Source of the DNA: Candidatus Magasanikbacteria bacterium GW2011_GWC2_45_8
Lineage (GTDB): Bacteria; Patescibacteriota; Patescibacteriia; Magasanikbacterales; UBA10146
Length of the DNA: 13,856 nucleotides
Direction of reading: 5' to 3'
NCBI GenBank assembly: GCA_001001925.1
Contig: LCLH01000029.1
Coordinates: 1-13,856 of the forward strand
Shown here: piece after piece, positions 1-6,872 of the stretch
Layout: every line of letters begins with the position of its first letter
How positions within the stretch are numbered: the stretch's first letter is position 1
The notes under the pieces: model-generated
What the model was told of the DNA's origin: nothing
What the model saw: only the letters and a program-made list of their open reading frames with translations
Database searches by the model: none
Position numbers and translations under genes: made by a program

Positions 1-45
1 CAAAACGGTTTCCATACGCTGGGGGGAATTATGGGATTTCACGGC

Positions 46-62
46 TTCCGCCGCAGGCGGAA
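46..62. repeat. Short perfect GC-rich palindrome
   Basis: TTCCGCC (46-52), spacer GCA, GGCGGAA (56-62): a perfect 7-bp stem with a 3-nt loop. It belongs to a cluster with a small TTTT-ggcg-AAAA hairpin (67-78) and a 9-bp hairpin (86-110). GC palindromes of this kind are often dispersed between genes in parcubacterial genomes, from general recollection; only one copy is present in this window. No gene can be supported in 1-141. Confidence 0.4.
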
Positions 63-69
63 AGGGTTT

Positions 70-110
70 TGGCGAAAATCAAAGCGCGATTTTGGCTTCT
101 GCAAAATCGC
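70..110 (-). terminator. Possible weak terminator of the tRNA transcript
   Basis: On the minus strand GCGATTTTG (102-110) pairs perfectly with CAAAATCGC (86-94) around a 7-nt loop, and is followed by a T-rich but interrupted tract (85 down to about 70). It begins 32 nt past the 3' end of the tRNA. The U-tract is poor, so this may be a processing or repeat hairpin instead. Confidence 0.3.
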
Positions 111-141
111 TCCATATTCTTAATTCCGAACAAGTTACTTC

Positions 142-228
142 TGGTGCCCAGGGAGGGACTCGAACCCTCAAGCCCTTGCGGGCGCCGCCACCTCAAGGCG
201 GTAAGTTTACCAATTTCTCCACCTGGGC
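142..228 (-). tRNA. tRNA-Leu (anticodon GAG)
   Basis: Read on the minus strand, the acceptor stem GCCCAGG (222-228) pairs with CCTGGGC (146-152), followed by discriminator A and an encoded CCA (142-144). The anticodon arm is CCGCC-TTGAGGT-GGCGG, giving anticodon GAG at 192-194, which reads CUC and CUU leucine codons. A long variable arm (GCCC-GCAA-GGGC) marks it as a class II tRNA, and the T-loop GGTTCGAGTCCC is standard. It is a complete 87-nt gene without an intron. Its promoter lies 22 nt upstream. Confidence 0.97.
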
Positions 229-230
229 AT

Positions 231-615
231 TTAATTCAAGGTCTGACCTATTATAGCAAGTGCTCGTGCTATTTTCAACCTCTTCCGCGAAAGACTCATC
301 TTACTCTTATTTTTATATAAATGCGGTAGCAACTTCAAAGAATCTCGTCTAGCATATTTTAAACAGTAACAACTGTTTGAAACACTCTTTGTTATGTGCC
401 CATCAATACCCAAAAAGTTAAAAATTTTCTTGCGAAGTAAAAATTTATAGAATTCAACATCTCCAAATTGTATACGACTCACGTGCACGCCCGCTGACGA
501 TTTTTTAAAACTGATTTTACAAGACAGCGGACAAATTCCCATCAGTTGTTAAAAGGCCAATCGCATATGCAAATTGCGTTGACCATCTTATCGTAACCCT
601 CCTTAACGCTTTCAT
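231..615 (-). pseudogene. Decayed LAGLIDADG homing endonuclease
   Basis: An ATG at 613-615 opens a 32-codon frame (615-517) containing WSTQFAYAIGLLTTDGNLS, a clear first LAGLIDADG helix (A-Y-A-I-G-L-L-x-T-D-G). It stops at 517-519. Homology resumes in another frame (542-231) with KISFKKSSAG, RIQFGDVEFYKFL and then the family's C-terminal block (GIDGHITKS, YCLKYARRDSLKLLPHLY, LSRKRLKIARAL). Against the usual domain order, sequence is missing after DGNLS, and the whole stretch from FYKFL to the C-terminal block is gone, including the second LAGLIDADG motif. So at least one frameshift and a large internal deletion have occurred. Length is about 385 bp, against roughly 600 or more for an intact gene. 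It starts 11 nt after the stop of the upstream operon, and its last codons contain the tRNA-Leu promoter. The family call rests on recognising motifs by eye. Confidence 0.82.
250..278 (-). promoter_or_regulatory. Sigma-70 promoter of tRNA-Leu
   Basis: Minus-strand TTGAAA (273-278), 17-bp spacer, TATAAT (250-255), with an extended -10 TG (TTGCTATAAT). The predicted start is near 243, leaving about 15 nt of leader before the tRNA 5' end at 228. It lies inside the 3' end of the decayed endonuclease frame. Confidence 0.85.
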
Positions 616-625
616 AAATACACTT

Positions 626-1606
626 TTAAAACCTCCTCTCTTTCCCCACTATCATTTTAAGCTTCTTTGGCGCAACCGTAATCTCTACACTGCTCTCTTG
701 CGTTTCGCGGCCATCCGCAGTCATCACAAAAGGACGTGCCGCGCTGACCAATAACCGTCTAAAAGGAAACACGCTTGGTTTGGAATACGCGCGTCGATTA
801 AATAACCCTGAAAGCACTCCAGAAACCTGTGGACGTATTATTACCTCCAGTTTTCCATCTTGCGGATGCAAAAAACCTTTGGTCATACCCTGCACAGAAG
901 AAGGAAGTAAATTTGAAACAGCAAGTTCTACATTTTCTTTATCCGCTTTCACCACAAAAGTATTATCGCATGTAATGCGTAATCGAGCATTTTGGATATG
1001 AATAGAAGTCAAAAAAAATCTTTGATTATTGATCACTCCATAATCAACCAATTCAATTTTACGAGCGGCAAGCGTGTTGCAGGCTTCCTCATTTAAAGGA
1101 ATTCCAAGCGATTCCGCCAACTCATTGTCTTTTTTACCCACCGCAATCAATCCAAACACCACATCAAGATCCGCCGCGCGACTCATTACTTTTGCAACAG
1201 TTTCATTGTTGCCCACCACTACCACCGTCTTCACGCCGTAACGCAACTCATCTTCTATAAGCGACCTGCAATTGGTAAAAGGAGTAATACGAATGACTTT
1301 GCCGGACAATCCAAAATCAACAAATCTTTTCTCCACGATGCGCATAACATCTTTGTGCGGAGATTCTCTTACAAAACTATCATACAAATACAAATACGCG
1401 TTATTACGCGCGTTTGCCACTTCTGCCAAATGAGGACGAGCAGTGCGCACCAACTCGCGGATTGAGGCAATCTCATTACGCGCAGACACAATACGCGCCG
1501 CGGATTGTGCTACGCGGCGCGCGGTTCGTACGGATACATTAGGATTCTTTGCTGATGAGATTGTTGTCTTCATAACTTCCGGATTTAACCCTAGTCTTTG
1601 CTCCAT
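626..1606 (-). CDS. Diacylglycerol-kinase-fold protein, likely catalytically dead
   Basis: The 326-aa protein matches the DAGK/YegS/sphingosine-kinase fold in outline. Residues 70-136 follow the N-terminal Rossmann-like half (YLYLYDS, then GVKTVVVVGNNETV). Residues 150-170 (FGLIAVGKKDNELAESLGIP) align with the family's LGIIPxGTGNDFARxLGIP, residues 183-200 (KIELVDYGVINNQRFFLTS) with its gk.ryvdvg.vngryFl segment, and residues 291-320 resemble the C-terminal sandwich. The hallmark GGDGT is GNNET (132-136), the GTGND equivalent is GKKDN, and the NPxSG loop is absent, so ATP binding and lipid phosphorylation are unlikely. About 65 N-terminal residues form an Arg/Ala-rich, probably helical extension. 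The reading frame overlaps the bactofilin gene by 68 nt; a start at the internal ATG (1573) would reduce this to 35 nt and sits just after GGAAG. It is probably translated with bactofilin and may act as a lipid-binding or structural partner (inference). Confidence 0.72.
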   Translation of the reverse strand: MEQRLGLNPEVMKTTISSAKNPNVSVRTARRVAQSAARIVSARNEIASIRELVRTARPHLAEVANARNNAYLYLYDSFVRESPHKDVMRIVEKRFVDFGLSGKVIRITPFTNCRSLIEDELRYGVKTVVVVGNNETVAKVMSRAADLDVVFGLIAVGKKDNELAESLGIPLNEEACNTLAARKIELVDYGVINNQRFFLTSIHIQNARLRITCDNTFVVKADKENVELAVSNLLPSSVQGMTKGFLHPQDGKLEVIIRPQVSGVLSGLFNRRAYSKPSVFPFRRLLVSAARPFVMTADGRETQESSVEITVAPKKLKMIVGKERRF

Positions 1607-1976
1607 TTAATCCGGCATCGCCACCCATAATACATCTCCCATTCAACGCGGCGCCGGCGGCGATAATGAGTGTCTTAACTTCCACATCACCATCAACACG
1701 CGCCGAAGGCGTCAATTCAAGCGTGTTCATTGCTTTGATATTACCCTTAACCTCGCCTGCGATAAGCGCGGAATCCGCGGTTACATTGGCGGCAATCTTG
1801 GCTCCCTGTTCCACGCGCAAATTTTTTTCCGTCTTAATGCTCCCGCTTACCTGCCCCTCTATCACGATATTCCCTTGGCTGACAAAATCACCCTCCACCC
1901 TAACCGACGGACCGACAATTGTCTCCACGTCATCTCCCCCCATTTTATCCATATTTGGCATATGTTTTGTAGACAT
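1539..1976 (-). CDS. Bactofilin (DUF583, CcmA/BacM family cytoskeletal protein)
   Basis: The 145-aa protein has a bactofilin domain at about residues 18-118: ETIVGPSVRVEGD, then short beta-helix rungs (IVIEGQVSGSI, NLRVEQGAKI, ALIAGEVKGNI, TLELTPSARVDGDV, TLIIAAGAALNG). Flanking tails are short and disordered-looking, as is normal for the family. Bactofilins polymerise without nucleotide and scaffold cell-wall or envelope proteins at the inner membrane. The gene lies 69 nt after the histidine kinase and overlaps the DAGK-fold gene downstream. ATG 1974-1976 is used here; it has no SD sequence. A good promoter lies 30 nt upstream. Confidence 0.93.
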   Translation of the reverse strand: MSTKHMPNMDKMGGDDVETIVGPSVRVEGDFVSQGNIVIEGQVSGSIKTEKNLRVEQGAKIAANVTADSALIAGEVKGNIKAMNTLELTPSARVDGDVEVKTLIIAAGAALNGRCIMGGDAGLNGAKTRVKSGSYEDNNLISKES

Positions 1977-2006
1977 AATATAGTTACTTAATTCTTAAGT
2001 ACTCGT

Positions 2007-2036
2007 ATCTTAGACCAAAAACCGCAAATCTGTCAA
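2007..2036 (-). promoter_or_regulatory. Promoter of the bactofilin/DAGK-fold pair
   Basis: Minus-strand consensus TTGACA (2031-2036), 18-bp spacer, TAAGAT (2007-2012). It lies in the gap after the kinase stop and predicts a leader of about 24 nt before the bactofilin ATG. Confidence 0.65.
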
Positions 2037-2045
2037 AGGCTCACC

Positions 2046-3662
2046 CTATAATGAATGAGTACCTTGTGAAAGAGAAGAATTTCTCAAAAGCGCGAAACCA
2101 AAAATACTTCCCTTGCACGGACCCGCGCTTTCCACCCAGATTCGCCCCTGATGAGCTTCTATAAACTTTTTGCAGACAAACAATCCCAAACCGGTGCCGT
2201 TGACTTCTATGCCTTGTACATTGCGTCCGCGATAAAATTTTTGAAACAAGTTTTCTCTGTCTGTTTCATCCATGCCAATGCCTGTATCGGTTACCGTGCA
2301 TTGCACTTCCTCTTTGGAGAAAGCACAGGCAACGACAATTGATCCTTTTGGGGAATATTTTATCGCATTATCAACAAAATTATAAATCACGTGGCGGATT
2401 TTTTCCGCGTCAGCAATCACCATAGGTAATTCTTCGCATTTTTTTATTTCAACGCTTAAACCTTTTTCTTTTGCGCGCGTGGAAAGCTCATTGGCAACAT
2501 CAGCCACTACTGCGGAAACATCCAACGGTTTAAAATCATACTTTGTTCTGCCGGATTCTATGCGGCTGATATCCAGAAAATCATCAACAAGATGAATCAG
2601 ATGCTCATTGCTGTTATATACATTATCCAAAATTGGCTTCATTTCTTTGGGAACGCGCCCATAATCCCCTTCTTGCATCATGGAAGTATACCCCTTAATC
2701 ACGGAAAGCGGCGTGCGCAACTGGTGCGCGGCAATAGATAAAAATTCGCTCTTGACATGATCAAGTTCTGTGAGGCGCGCGTTGGCTTCTTGCAAATCTT
2801 TGGCAAGCTGTTGTATTTCTTCACGGCGCCGAACTTCATTTTTAACTCCGCGCACGAGCAATACGGAAAAAGAAACAAGAGCGGCAAGAGCGGCGATACG
2901 CAATAAAAATTCCAAGGTGGTGCGCGCAAAAAACAGCTCGGCGCTAAAAATAATTGCGATGAACGTAACAAATACCTCCGCGCTTATGGTCTTCATGTCA
3001 AGCGCGTTGTGGCGAATAATCGCGTACGCGAGCAAAAGCACAAACGGAATCGCGGAAAGAAATATGACAGGATACACGGAAATTCCATACGCGGGCAAAA
3101 ATGCCAAAGGACCTATAAAATCCAAAATCAGGAAACCGATAAGCACCGGCCTAACCTGCATTTTACGTTCTTGAGACGCGCGGCGGTAATGTAGTAATAA
3201 ATTGACAAAAAATGCGATGAAAAATGTAAAAAAATATATCAAAAACGGCTGATGGAAAAACTGCGCGCGCGTATGCACGCCCCATGGGTAACGGAATAGT
3301 CCGTCCACAAAAAAAGATGACTGCGTAAGCGGTAAAAAAAGAAACGCCAAGAGGTAGCCGATAATGAGCATTACTCTTTGCCGCGTTATGCCGCAATAAA
3401 TCAACCCAAAATGATAAAGAAAGATGGGAATAAAATTGACGCCGATATATATAATGCGATCCCAAAAAATAGCATCTTCATCTGCTACCGCGTTGAACAG
3501 GCGAAATGTACCAAATAGCCACAAGGCAATGGTAAAACAATACAAAAAGAAAAGTATCGCGAGTATGTCGCGCGGACGCTTGAGCCACACAAAAAACCCT
3601 AACACCACTACCACCACACTGCTTATGAGAGGCAGTAATGAATATGTTGAAATAATATCCAT
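2046..3662 (-). CDS. Membrane sensor histidine kinase (7TM-type, orphan)
   Basis: The 538-aa protein begins with about eight hydrophobic helices (residues 5-27, 33-53, 70-90, 97-112, 138-158, 172-190, 196-216 and a 230-270 pair), the N-terminal 7TM-type sensor layout. A coiled linker (270-300) follows, then HisKA with the H-box EFLSIAAHQLRTPLSVIKGY (phospho-acceptor His313). The HATPase domain has the N-box YNFVDNAIKYS (Asn432), G1 DTGIGM (459-464), F-box FYRG and G2 GTGLGL (489-494). All catalytic motifs are intact, so it should autophosphorylate and pass phosphate to an aspartate on a response regulator; none is encoded nearby. The absence of PAS or HAMP domains suggests direct membrane or lipid-state sensing (inference). 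Neighbouring envelope genes hint at envelope monitoring. ATG at 3660-3662 lies almost on the predicted transcription start. Confidence 0.93.
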   Translation of the reverse strand: MDIISTYSLLPLISSVVVVVLGFFVWLKRPRDILAILFFLYCFTIALWLFGTFRLFNAVADEDAIFWDRIIYIGVNFIPIFLYHFGLIYCGITRQRVMLIIGYLLAFLFLPLTQSSFFVDGLFRYPWGVHTRAQFFHQPFLIYFFTFFIAFFVNLLLHYRRASQERKMQVRPVLIGFLILDFIGPLAFLPAYGISVYPVIFLSAIPFVLLLAYAIIRHNALDMKTISAEVFVTFIAIIFSAELFFARTTLEFLLRIAALAALVSFSVLLVRGVKNEVRRREEIQQLAKDLQEANARLTELDHVKSEFLSIAAHQLRTPLSVIKGYTSMMQEGDYGRVPKEMKPILDNVYNSNEHLIHLVDDFLDISRIESGRTKYDFKPLDVSAVVADVANELSTRAKEKGLSVEIKKCEELPMVIADAEKIRHVIYNFVDNAIKYSPKGSIVVACAFSKEEVQCTVTDTGIGMDETDRENLFQKFYRGRNVQGIEVNGTGLGLFVCKKFIEAHQGRIWVESAGPCKGSIFGFALLRNSSLSQGTHSL

Positions 3663-3672
3663 AGATGCAAAC

Positions 3673-3682
3673 AGTATAGCAA
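3673..3682 (-). promoter_or_regulatory. Extended -10 promoter of the histidine kinase
   Basis: Minus-strand TTGCTATACT carries a TGn extended -10 with TATACT at 3673-3678; no recognisable -35 exists at 16-18 bp. The predicted start is near 3666, only 3-4 nt ahead of the ATG, so the mRNA would be essentially leaderless. There is no SD, which agrees. Confidence 0.5.
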
Positions 3683-3750
3683 ATTTTTATTAAAGATGCG
3701 ACTGTCTTGTTATTGGCAAAACAGCGAGAAGCGGGAGGTCTGACGTAAAT

Positions 3751-3779
3751 AAAAAAAGAACGCGGTTTTTAAGCGTTCT
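3751..3779 (-). terminator. Intrinsic terminator of the acyl-ACP-reductase-like gene
   Basis: On the minus strand AGAACGC (3773-3779) pairs with GCGTTCT (3757-3763) around a 9-nt loop and is followed by T7 (3751-3757, the first T closing the stem) and more T-rich sequence. The hairpin begins 34 nt after the stop codon at 3814. Confidence 0.85.
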
Positions 3780-3813
3780 ATTGAAAGGGTTGATGGATGG
3801 TTGCTGTGACAGA

Positions 3814-4980
3814 CTATTTTTGCGCCTTGGATTGCGTGCCGGGAAGCGACCGAAGATGAGATGTTGGCACAGGAAGGCATATGCCGAGCTTATTAGCCTC
3901 ATCCGCCACCTGCCCAAGTTCATCCATCTTCACTTCTCCCACCTCGTGCTCTTGCCAGCCAAGTATCGCATGAAGTACGGTGCCGGTCCAACACGCATAT
4001 ATGGATCCGTCAGTCATTCCGTTTGGCAATGTTCTGACTGGCAGACGCATTCCAAACGTGAGTGTGCACCCAAGGGGCAAAGTGGTGAGTCCTCCGTCAA
4101 AATGCCGAATGTCAGGCCTGCGGCTCAACCAACGGGGTGTGAGCGGATCCGGCACGGAGAAATTGATCACTACCGCACCGCGCGGTATTGCGTTGCAGAG
4201 CGCGCTGCCACTTGGCTTGGCTTTGCCAATGAGCCAGAAGCCACATTGCGAGAGCTCGTTGAGCACCGTAGCGCGGCGCATCTGGTTCTGTTTGTGCCCC
4301 GGAATTTCTCTCCGGATTGCTGCAAATCTGTCTGCTGAATCCGTGTAGCAGAGAAACTCATAGCCTTTCGCAACAAGATGGAGAATTACCGCTCGGCCAA
4401 TCTTGGATGTGGGACCAATCACGGCAATCGGCCCCGTAAAACCAAAACGACGGTAGACTTCTTCCACTCGCTCGGCCACAAACCAAGCGGTTGCGGTGTC
4501 GCCATGTACCACAGGCACACGAATGCCATCTTGCTCGGACAGCCACTTGCCACCCGCGGTGAGCCATTCGGCTTTGGTGAGCGCTCCAAGACCAATTACA
4601 TCCACCTTGAGCTCGTTCTGGGCGTAGACCGCGGCCATGAGAATCCGCTCCCTGATCTGCGGAAACTTGTTGGCAAACGCAAAATGCCACGCAAACGTGC
4701 GGATGAGGATCGTGTGGCCGGTCAACTCCTGCAAGCCACCGTCCTTGTTCACCTTGTAGGTGTCAACGACGTTGAAAGGCTTTTTGCCGAGCAAGTACCA
4801 TACGCTCGCGAGTAACGCAATGGGCCAAAACGGCAAAAGCCACACGTGGAGCTCGGGACGACGATGCAGAAAGCTGAAGATGCGGAAATTGAGCCACCAA
4901 TTCCACACCTCCACATAATGCGCGATGAACACAAACCCCTTGTTCATCTTCACCGCACGCATCTGACTTGAAGTTTTCAC
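3814..4980 (-). CDS. Long-chain acyl-ACP reductase-like protein (AAR family)
   Basis: The 388-aa protein follows the cyanobacterial AAR family along most of its length. After an N-terminal GFVFIAHY come VVDTYKV, LTGHTILI, FANKFPQIRERILMAAVYAQ-x-VDVIGLGALT (105-134), the VVHGDTATA turn (157-165), a Rossmann NADPH site IAVIGPTSKIGRAV (185-198) and a C-terminal HFDGGL (293-298). IYACWTGTVLHAILGW (327-342) aligns with the segment carrying the catalytic cysteine of AAR (Cys294 in Synechococcus), here Cys330. AAR reduces acyl-ACP or acyl-CoA to fatty aldehyde through an acyl-thioester; the same chemistry is inferred, but the substrate is unknown. A hydrophobic stretch at 45-64 (WLLPFWPIALLASVWYLL) is an insertion relative to AAR and may anchor it to the membrane. 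The start is GTG, fixed by AAGGAG five bases upstream. Own promoter, long leader and terminator make it monocistronic. Base use is more GC-rich and less CPR-like than its neighbours, suggesting transfer. Confidence 0.65.
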   Translation of the reverse strand: MKTSSQMRAVKMNKGFVFIAHYVEVWNWWLNFRIFSFLHRRPELHVWLLPFWPIALLASVWYLLGKKPFNVVDTYKVNKDGGLQELTGHTILIRTFAWHFAFANKFPQIRERILMAAVYAQNELKVDVIGLGALTKAEWLTAGGKWLSEQDGIRVPVVHGDTATAWFVAERVEEVYRRFGFTGPIAVIGPTSKIGRAVILHLVAKGYEFLCYTDSADRFAAIRREIPGHKQNQMRRATVLNELSQCGFWLIGKAKPSGSALCNAIPRGAVVINFSVPDPLTPRWLSRRPDIRHFDGGLTTLPLGCTLTFGMRLPVRTLPNGMTDGSIYACWTGTVLHAILGWQEHEVGEVKMDELGQVADEANKLGICLPVPTSHLRSLPGTQSKAQK

Positions 4981-4994
4981 TTGTTCTCCTTTTC

Positions 4995-5012
4995 ACGCGC
5001 AGACACGCGCGT
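4995..5012 (-). promoter_or_regulatory. Hairpin directly upstream of the SD
   Basis: ACGCGC (4995-5000), 6-nt loop, GCGCGT (5007-5012): a strong 6-bp GC stem in the leader that ends only 3-4 nt before the AAGGAG SD of the AAR-like gene. It could modulate ribosome access. On the plus strand it is followed by T5, but no plus-strand gene ends here. Confidence 0.4.
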
Positions 5013-5076
5013 TTTTATGATTCTTGCGGACACTCAACAGGACTGCCCGGCGCGCGTCCATCCAAATCTATTGTTG

Positions 5077-5135
5077 AAAGACCATCTTTGAGAATTTTTC
5101 CGCTACTCCCAAAGATCGTCTTTTAACTAAAAGAC
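5077..5135 (-). promoter_or_regulatory. Leader with mutually exclusive hairpins
   Basis: Three arms occur in order on the minus strand. Arm 1 is GTCTTTT (5129-5135), arm 2 is AAAAGACGATCTTTG (5110-5124) and arm 3 is CAAAGATGGTCTTT (5077-5090). Arm 2 pairs with arm 1 (7 bp, 4-nt loop) or with arm 3 (14 bp, one mismatch, 19-nt loop), but not both. The predicted transcription start falls at arm 1, so this is the first thing transcribed. The layout is that of a riboswitch or attenuator, though no U-tract follows either stem. Confidence 0.5.
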
Positions 5136-5140
5136 CTCGC

Positions 5141-5169
5141 ATCGTACACCGATGCTCAAAAAAAGTCAA
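5141..5169 (-). promoter_or_regulatory. Promoter and operator-like palindrome of the AAR-like gene
   Basis: Minus-strand TTGACT (5164-5169), 17-bp spacer, TACGAT (5141-5146). The -10 is embedded in a perfect inverted repeat, GCATCG-5 nt-CGATGC (5139-5155), which looks like a repressor site. The predicted start near 5134 gives a leader of about 150 nt. Confidence 0.6.
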
Positions 5170-5186
5170 TTCCATGTCTAATTTCC

Positions 5187-6857
5187 CTACATCTCTTGAA
5201 TGAGCGGGATACCGAGAAGTTTAAGACTTTGCTCAAGCACACTTTGAGCGGCTTGTACAAGCGCAATACGCGCTCGCCCCACATCTTCATTGGGCGCGCG
5301 TAGCACCGGACAATGTTCATAAAATCCGCCAAACAACTGGCAAAGTTTATAGGCGTACTGCGCCAGTTCCGATGGATTATTATTTTCTGTGGCGCTTTGC
5401 ACAATTTCAGGAAGGCGTGCGGCATGGATCGCCAACTGCTTTTCATGCGCGTCAGCAAGCAAAGCGGCGTCCACCAAACCGCGCGCGACGGAGCGTGTTT
5501 TTTTAAGAAGGCTATTCATACGCGCAAACGTGTACAACAAATACGGTCCGGTAAAACCTTCAAAACTCAATGCCTCTTTTTTATCAAACACAATCACTTT
5601 GTTTGGGTCATACTTGAGCATTCCAAACTTCAATCCCGCAAGCGCGAGCGCATGCGCGGTGTCTGCTATTTTCCGTGCGCTCCACTCCGGATGGCGTTTT
5701 TTGGTTTCTTCCGCCGCGGCCTCAATAATTTCGTCGCGCATATCTTCATACAAAATTACACGGCCGGTGCGGGACGCCATAGCACCCTCCGGCAAGCGCA
5801 CAAATTCATATCCGATATGCGTCATTTTTTGCGTGAATCCGGAAAGCGCGAGCGCATGAAATAATTGTTTAAAGTACAGCGATTGGCGAACATCCGTAAT
5901 ATTGATAGAGCGGTCAATTTTGAACAGTTTGAATTTCTTGCGCGCGAGCGCGAGGTCGCTGGTGGAATACAACCCCGTGCCGTCTGATTTTAAAAGTAGC
6001 ATTATACCAAATCCTTGCGCCTCCATATCAATAATCACCGCGCCTTGGCTTTTTTTTGCAATCCCCTTCTTCAACAATTCCGCTACAATTTTTTTTCCCT
6101 CGTCTTTGACCTCGTCATTCATCCCTTTAATACTCCATGCGCGGGTTTTTTTCCACAATGTATGCACCACCTTGTCTCGCGATTCAAGTTTTTGCAAAAC
6201 TTCACTCACTTCCGGCGCATACTCTGGATGTGCTTCCAGCTTTTGCGCGCCTTCCGCGTAAACTGCTCCCAGCCAGCGCGCCTCACGGCCGCGTGGAGGC
6301 TTCTCCCCCTTATGAAATTTCATCAATGCCCATAAACACTTCGCCACATGCGAGCCCAAATCATTCGTATAGTCCACCTGCGCCATCTTGAAGCCGCTTG
6401 CTTCATACAAATGCGTAAGCGCCACGCCAAGACACACATTGCGCACATGCCCAATGTGAAATTCTTTGTGTGTGTTGGGCGAAGGATATTCAATCATTAC
6501 CCGCTCTCCTTTTCCAAAATCATTAGTGCCAAACAACGCGGGTTTTTTAAGTGCCGCAAATAACACTCGCGCCAGCGCGTCGCCCTTCAAAACAAAATTA
6601 ACATACGGTCCGGCGGCGTTAACGGCGCTCACCCACTCACTCGCAACCACCCCGCTCTCGGCAATGGCGCGGGCAAGTTCTGCCGGATTTTTACCCGCTG
6701 ATTGAGCATACGCAAAACAAGGCAAAGCAATATCGCCGAATTTGGTATCCGGAGGATAGACCAGCGCGTCTTCTGCAAGCGCACCCAAAAATGCATGGTG
6801 TTTTTTCAAATCTTCTACAATGGCCGATTTAATAATATGCAATGGATGCTTTTTCAT
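5187..6857 (-). CDS. argS: Arginyl-tRNA synthetase
   Basis: The 556-aa class I synthetase charges tRNA-Arg. It has a short N-terminal additional domain (about 1-95), the HIGH signature in SPNTHKEFHIGHVRN (126-140), the VDYTNDLGSH segment (161-170), Y-STSDLALA (297-305), and the KMSKS equivalent MASRTGRV (360-367), typical of ArgS variants that lack the canonical lysine. The C-terminal DALR anticodon domain ends with FGGFYEHCPVL and SLKLLGIPLIQEM. Length is normal for compact bacterial forms. It starts 15 nt after the tyrS stop, so the two are probably cotranscribed. No clear SD precedes the ATG. Confidence 0.97.
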   Translation of the reverse strand: MKKHPLHIIKSAIVEDLKKHHAFLGALAEDALVYPPDTKFGDIALPCFAYAQSAGKNPAELARAIAESGVVASEWVSAVNAAGPYVNFVLKGDALARVLFAALKKPALFGTNDFGKGERVMIEYPSPNTHKEFHIGHVRNVCLGVALTHLYEASGFKMAQVDYTNDLGSHVAKCLWALMKFHKGEKPPRGREARWLGAVYAEGAQKLEAHPEYAPEVSEVLQKLESRDKVVHTLWKKTRAWSIKGMNDEVKDEGKKIVAELLKKGIAKKSQGAVIIDMEAQGFGIMLLLKSDGTGLYSTSDLALARKKFKLFKIDRSINITDVRQSLYFKQLFHALALSGFTQKMTHIGYEFVRLPEGAMASRTGRVILYEDMRDEIIEAAAEETKKRHPEWSARKIADTAHALALAGLKFGMLKYDPNKVIVFDKKEALSFEGFTGPYLLYTFARMNSLLKKTRSVARGLVDAALLADAHEKQLAIHAARLPEIVQSATENNNPSELAQYAYKLCQLFGGFYEHCPVLRAPNEDVGRARIALVQAAQSVLEQSLKLLGIPLIQEM

Positions 6858-6872
6858 GAGATCTTTTATGTT

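Noticed and set aside
1..141. Coding remnant at the left edge
   Set aside because: Frame 2 stays open from the edge, but it runs through the tRNA and has no recognisable protein pattern; the region is dominated by small hairpins.
69..320. Plus-strand frame of 83 codons across the tRNA
   Set aside because: Its VPREGLEPS-type peptide is the well-known translation artefact of a tRNA gene read on the opposite strand.
3781..4338. Plus-strand frame of 185 codons
   Set aside because: It is antisense to the acyl-ACP-reductase-like gene and starts inside that gene's terminator region.
4995..5016. Plus-strand terminator (ACGCGC hairpin followed by T5)
   Set aside because: No plus-strand gene leads into it; it is better explained as a leader hairpin on the minus strand.
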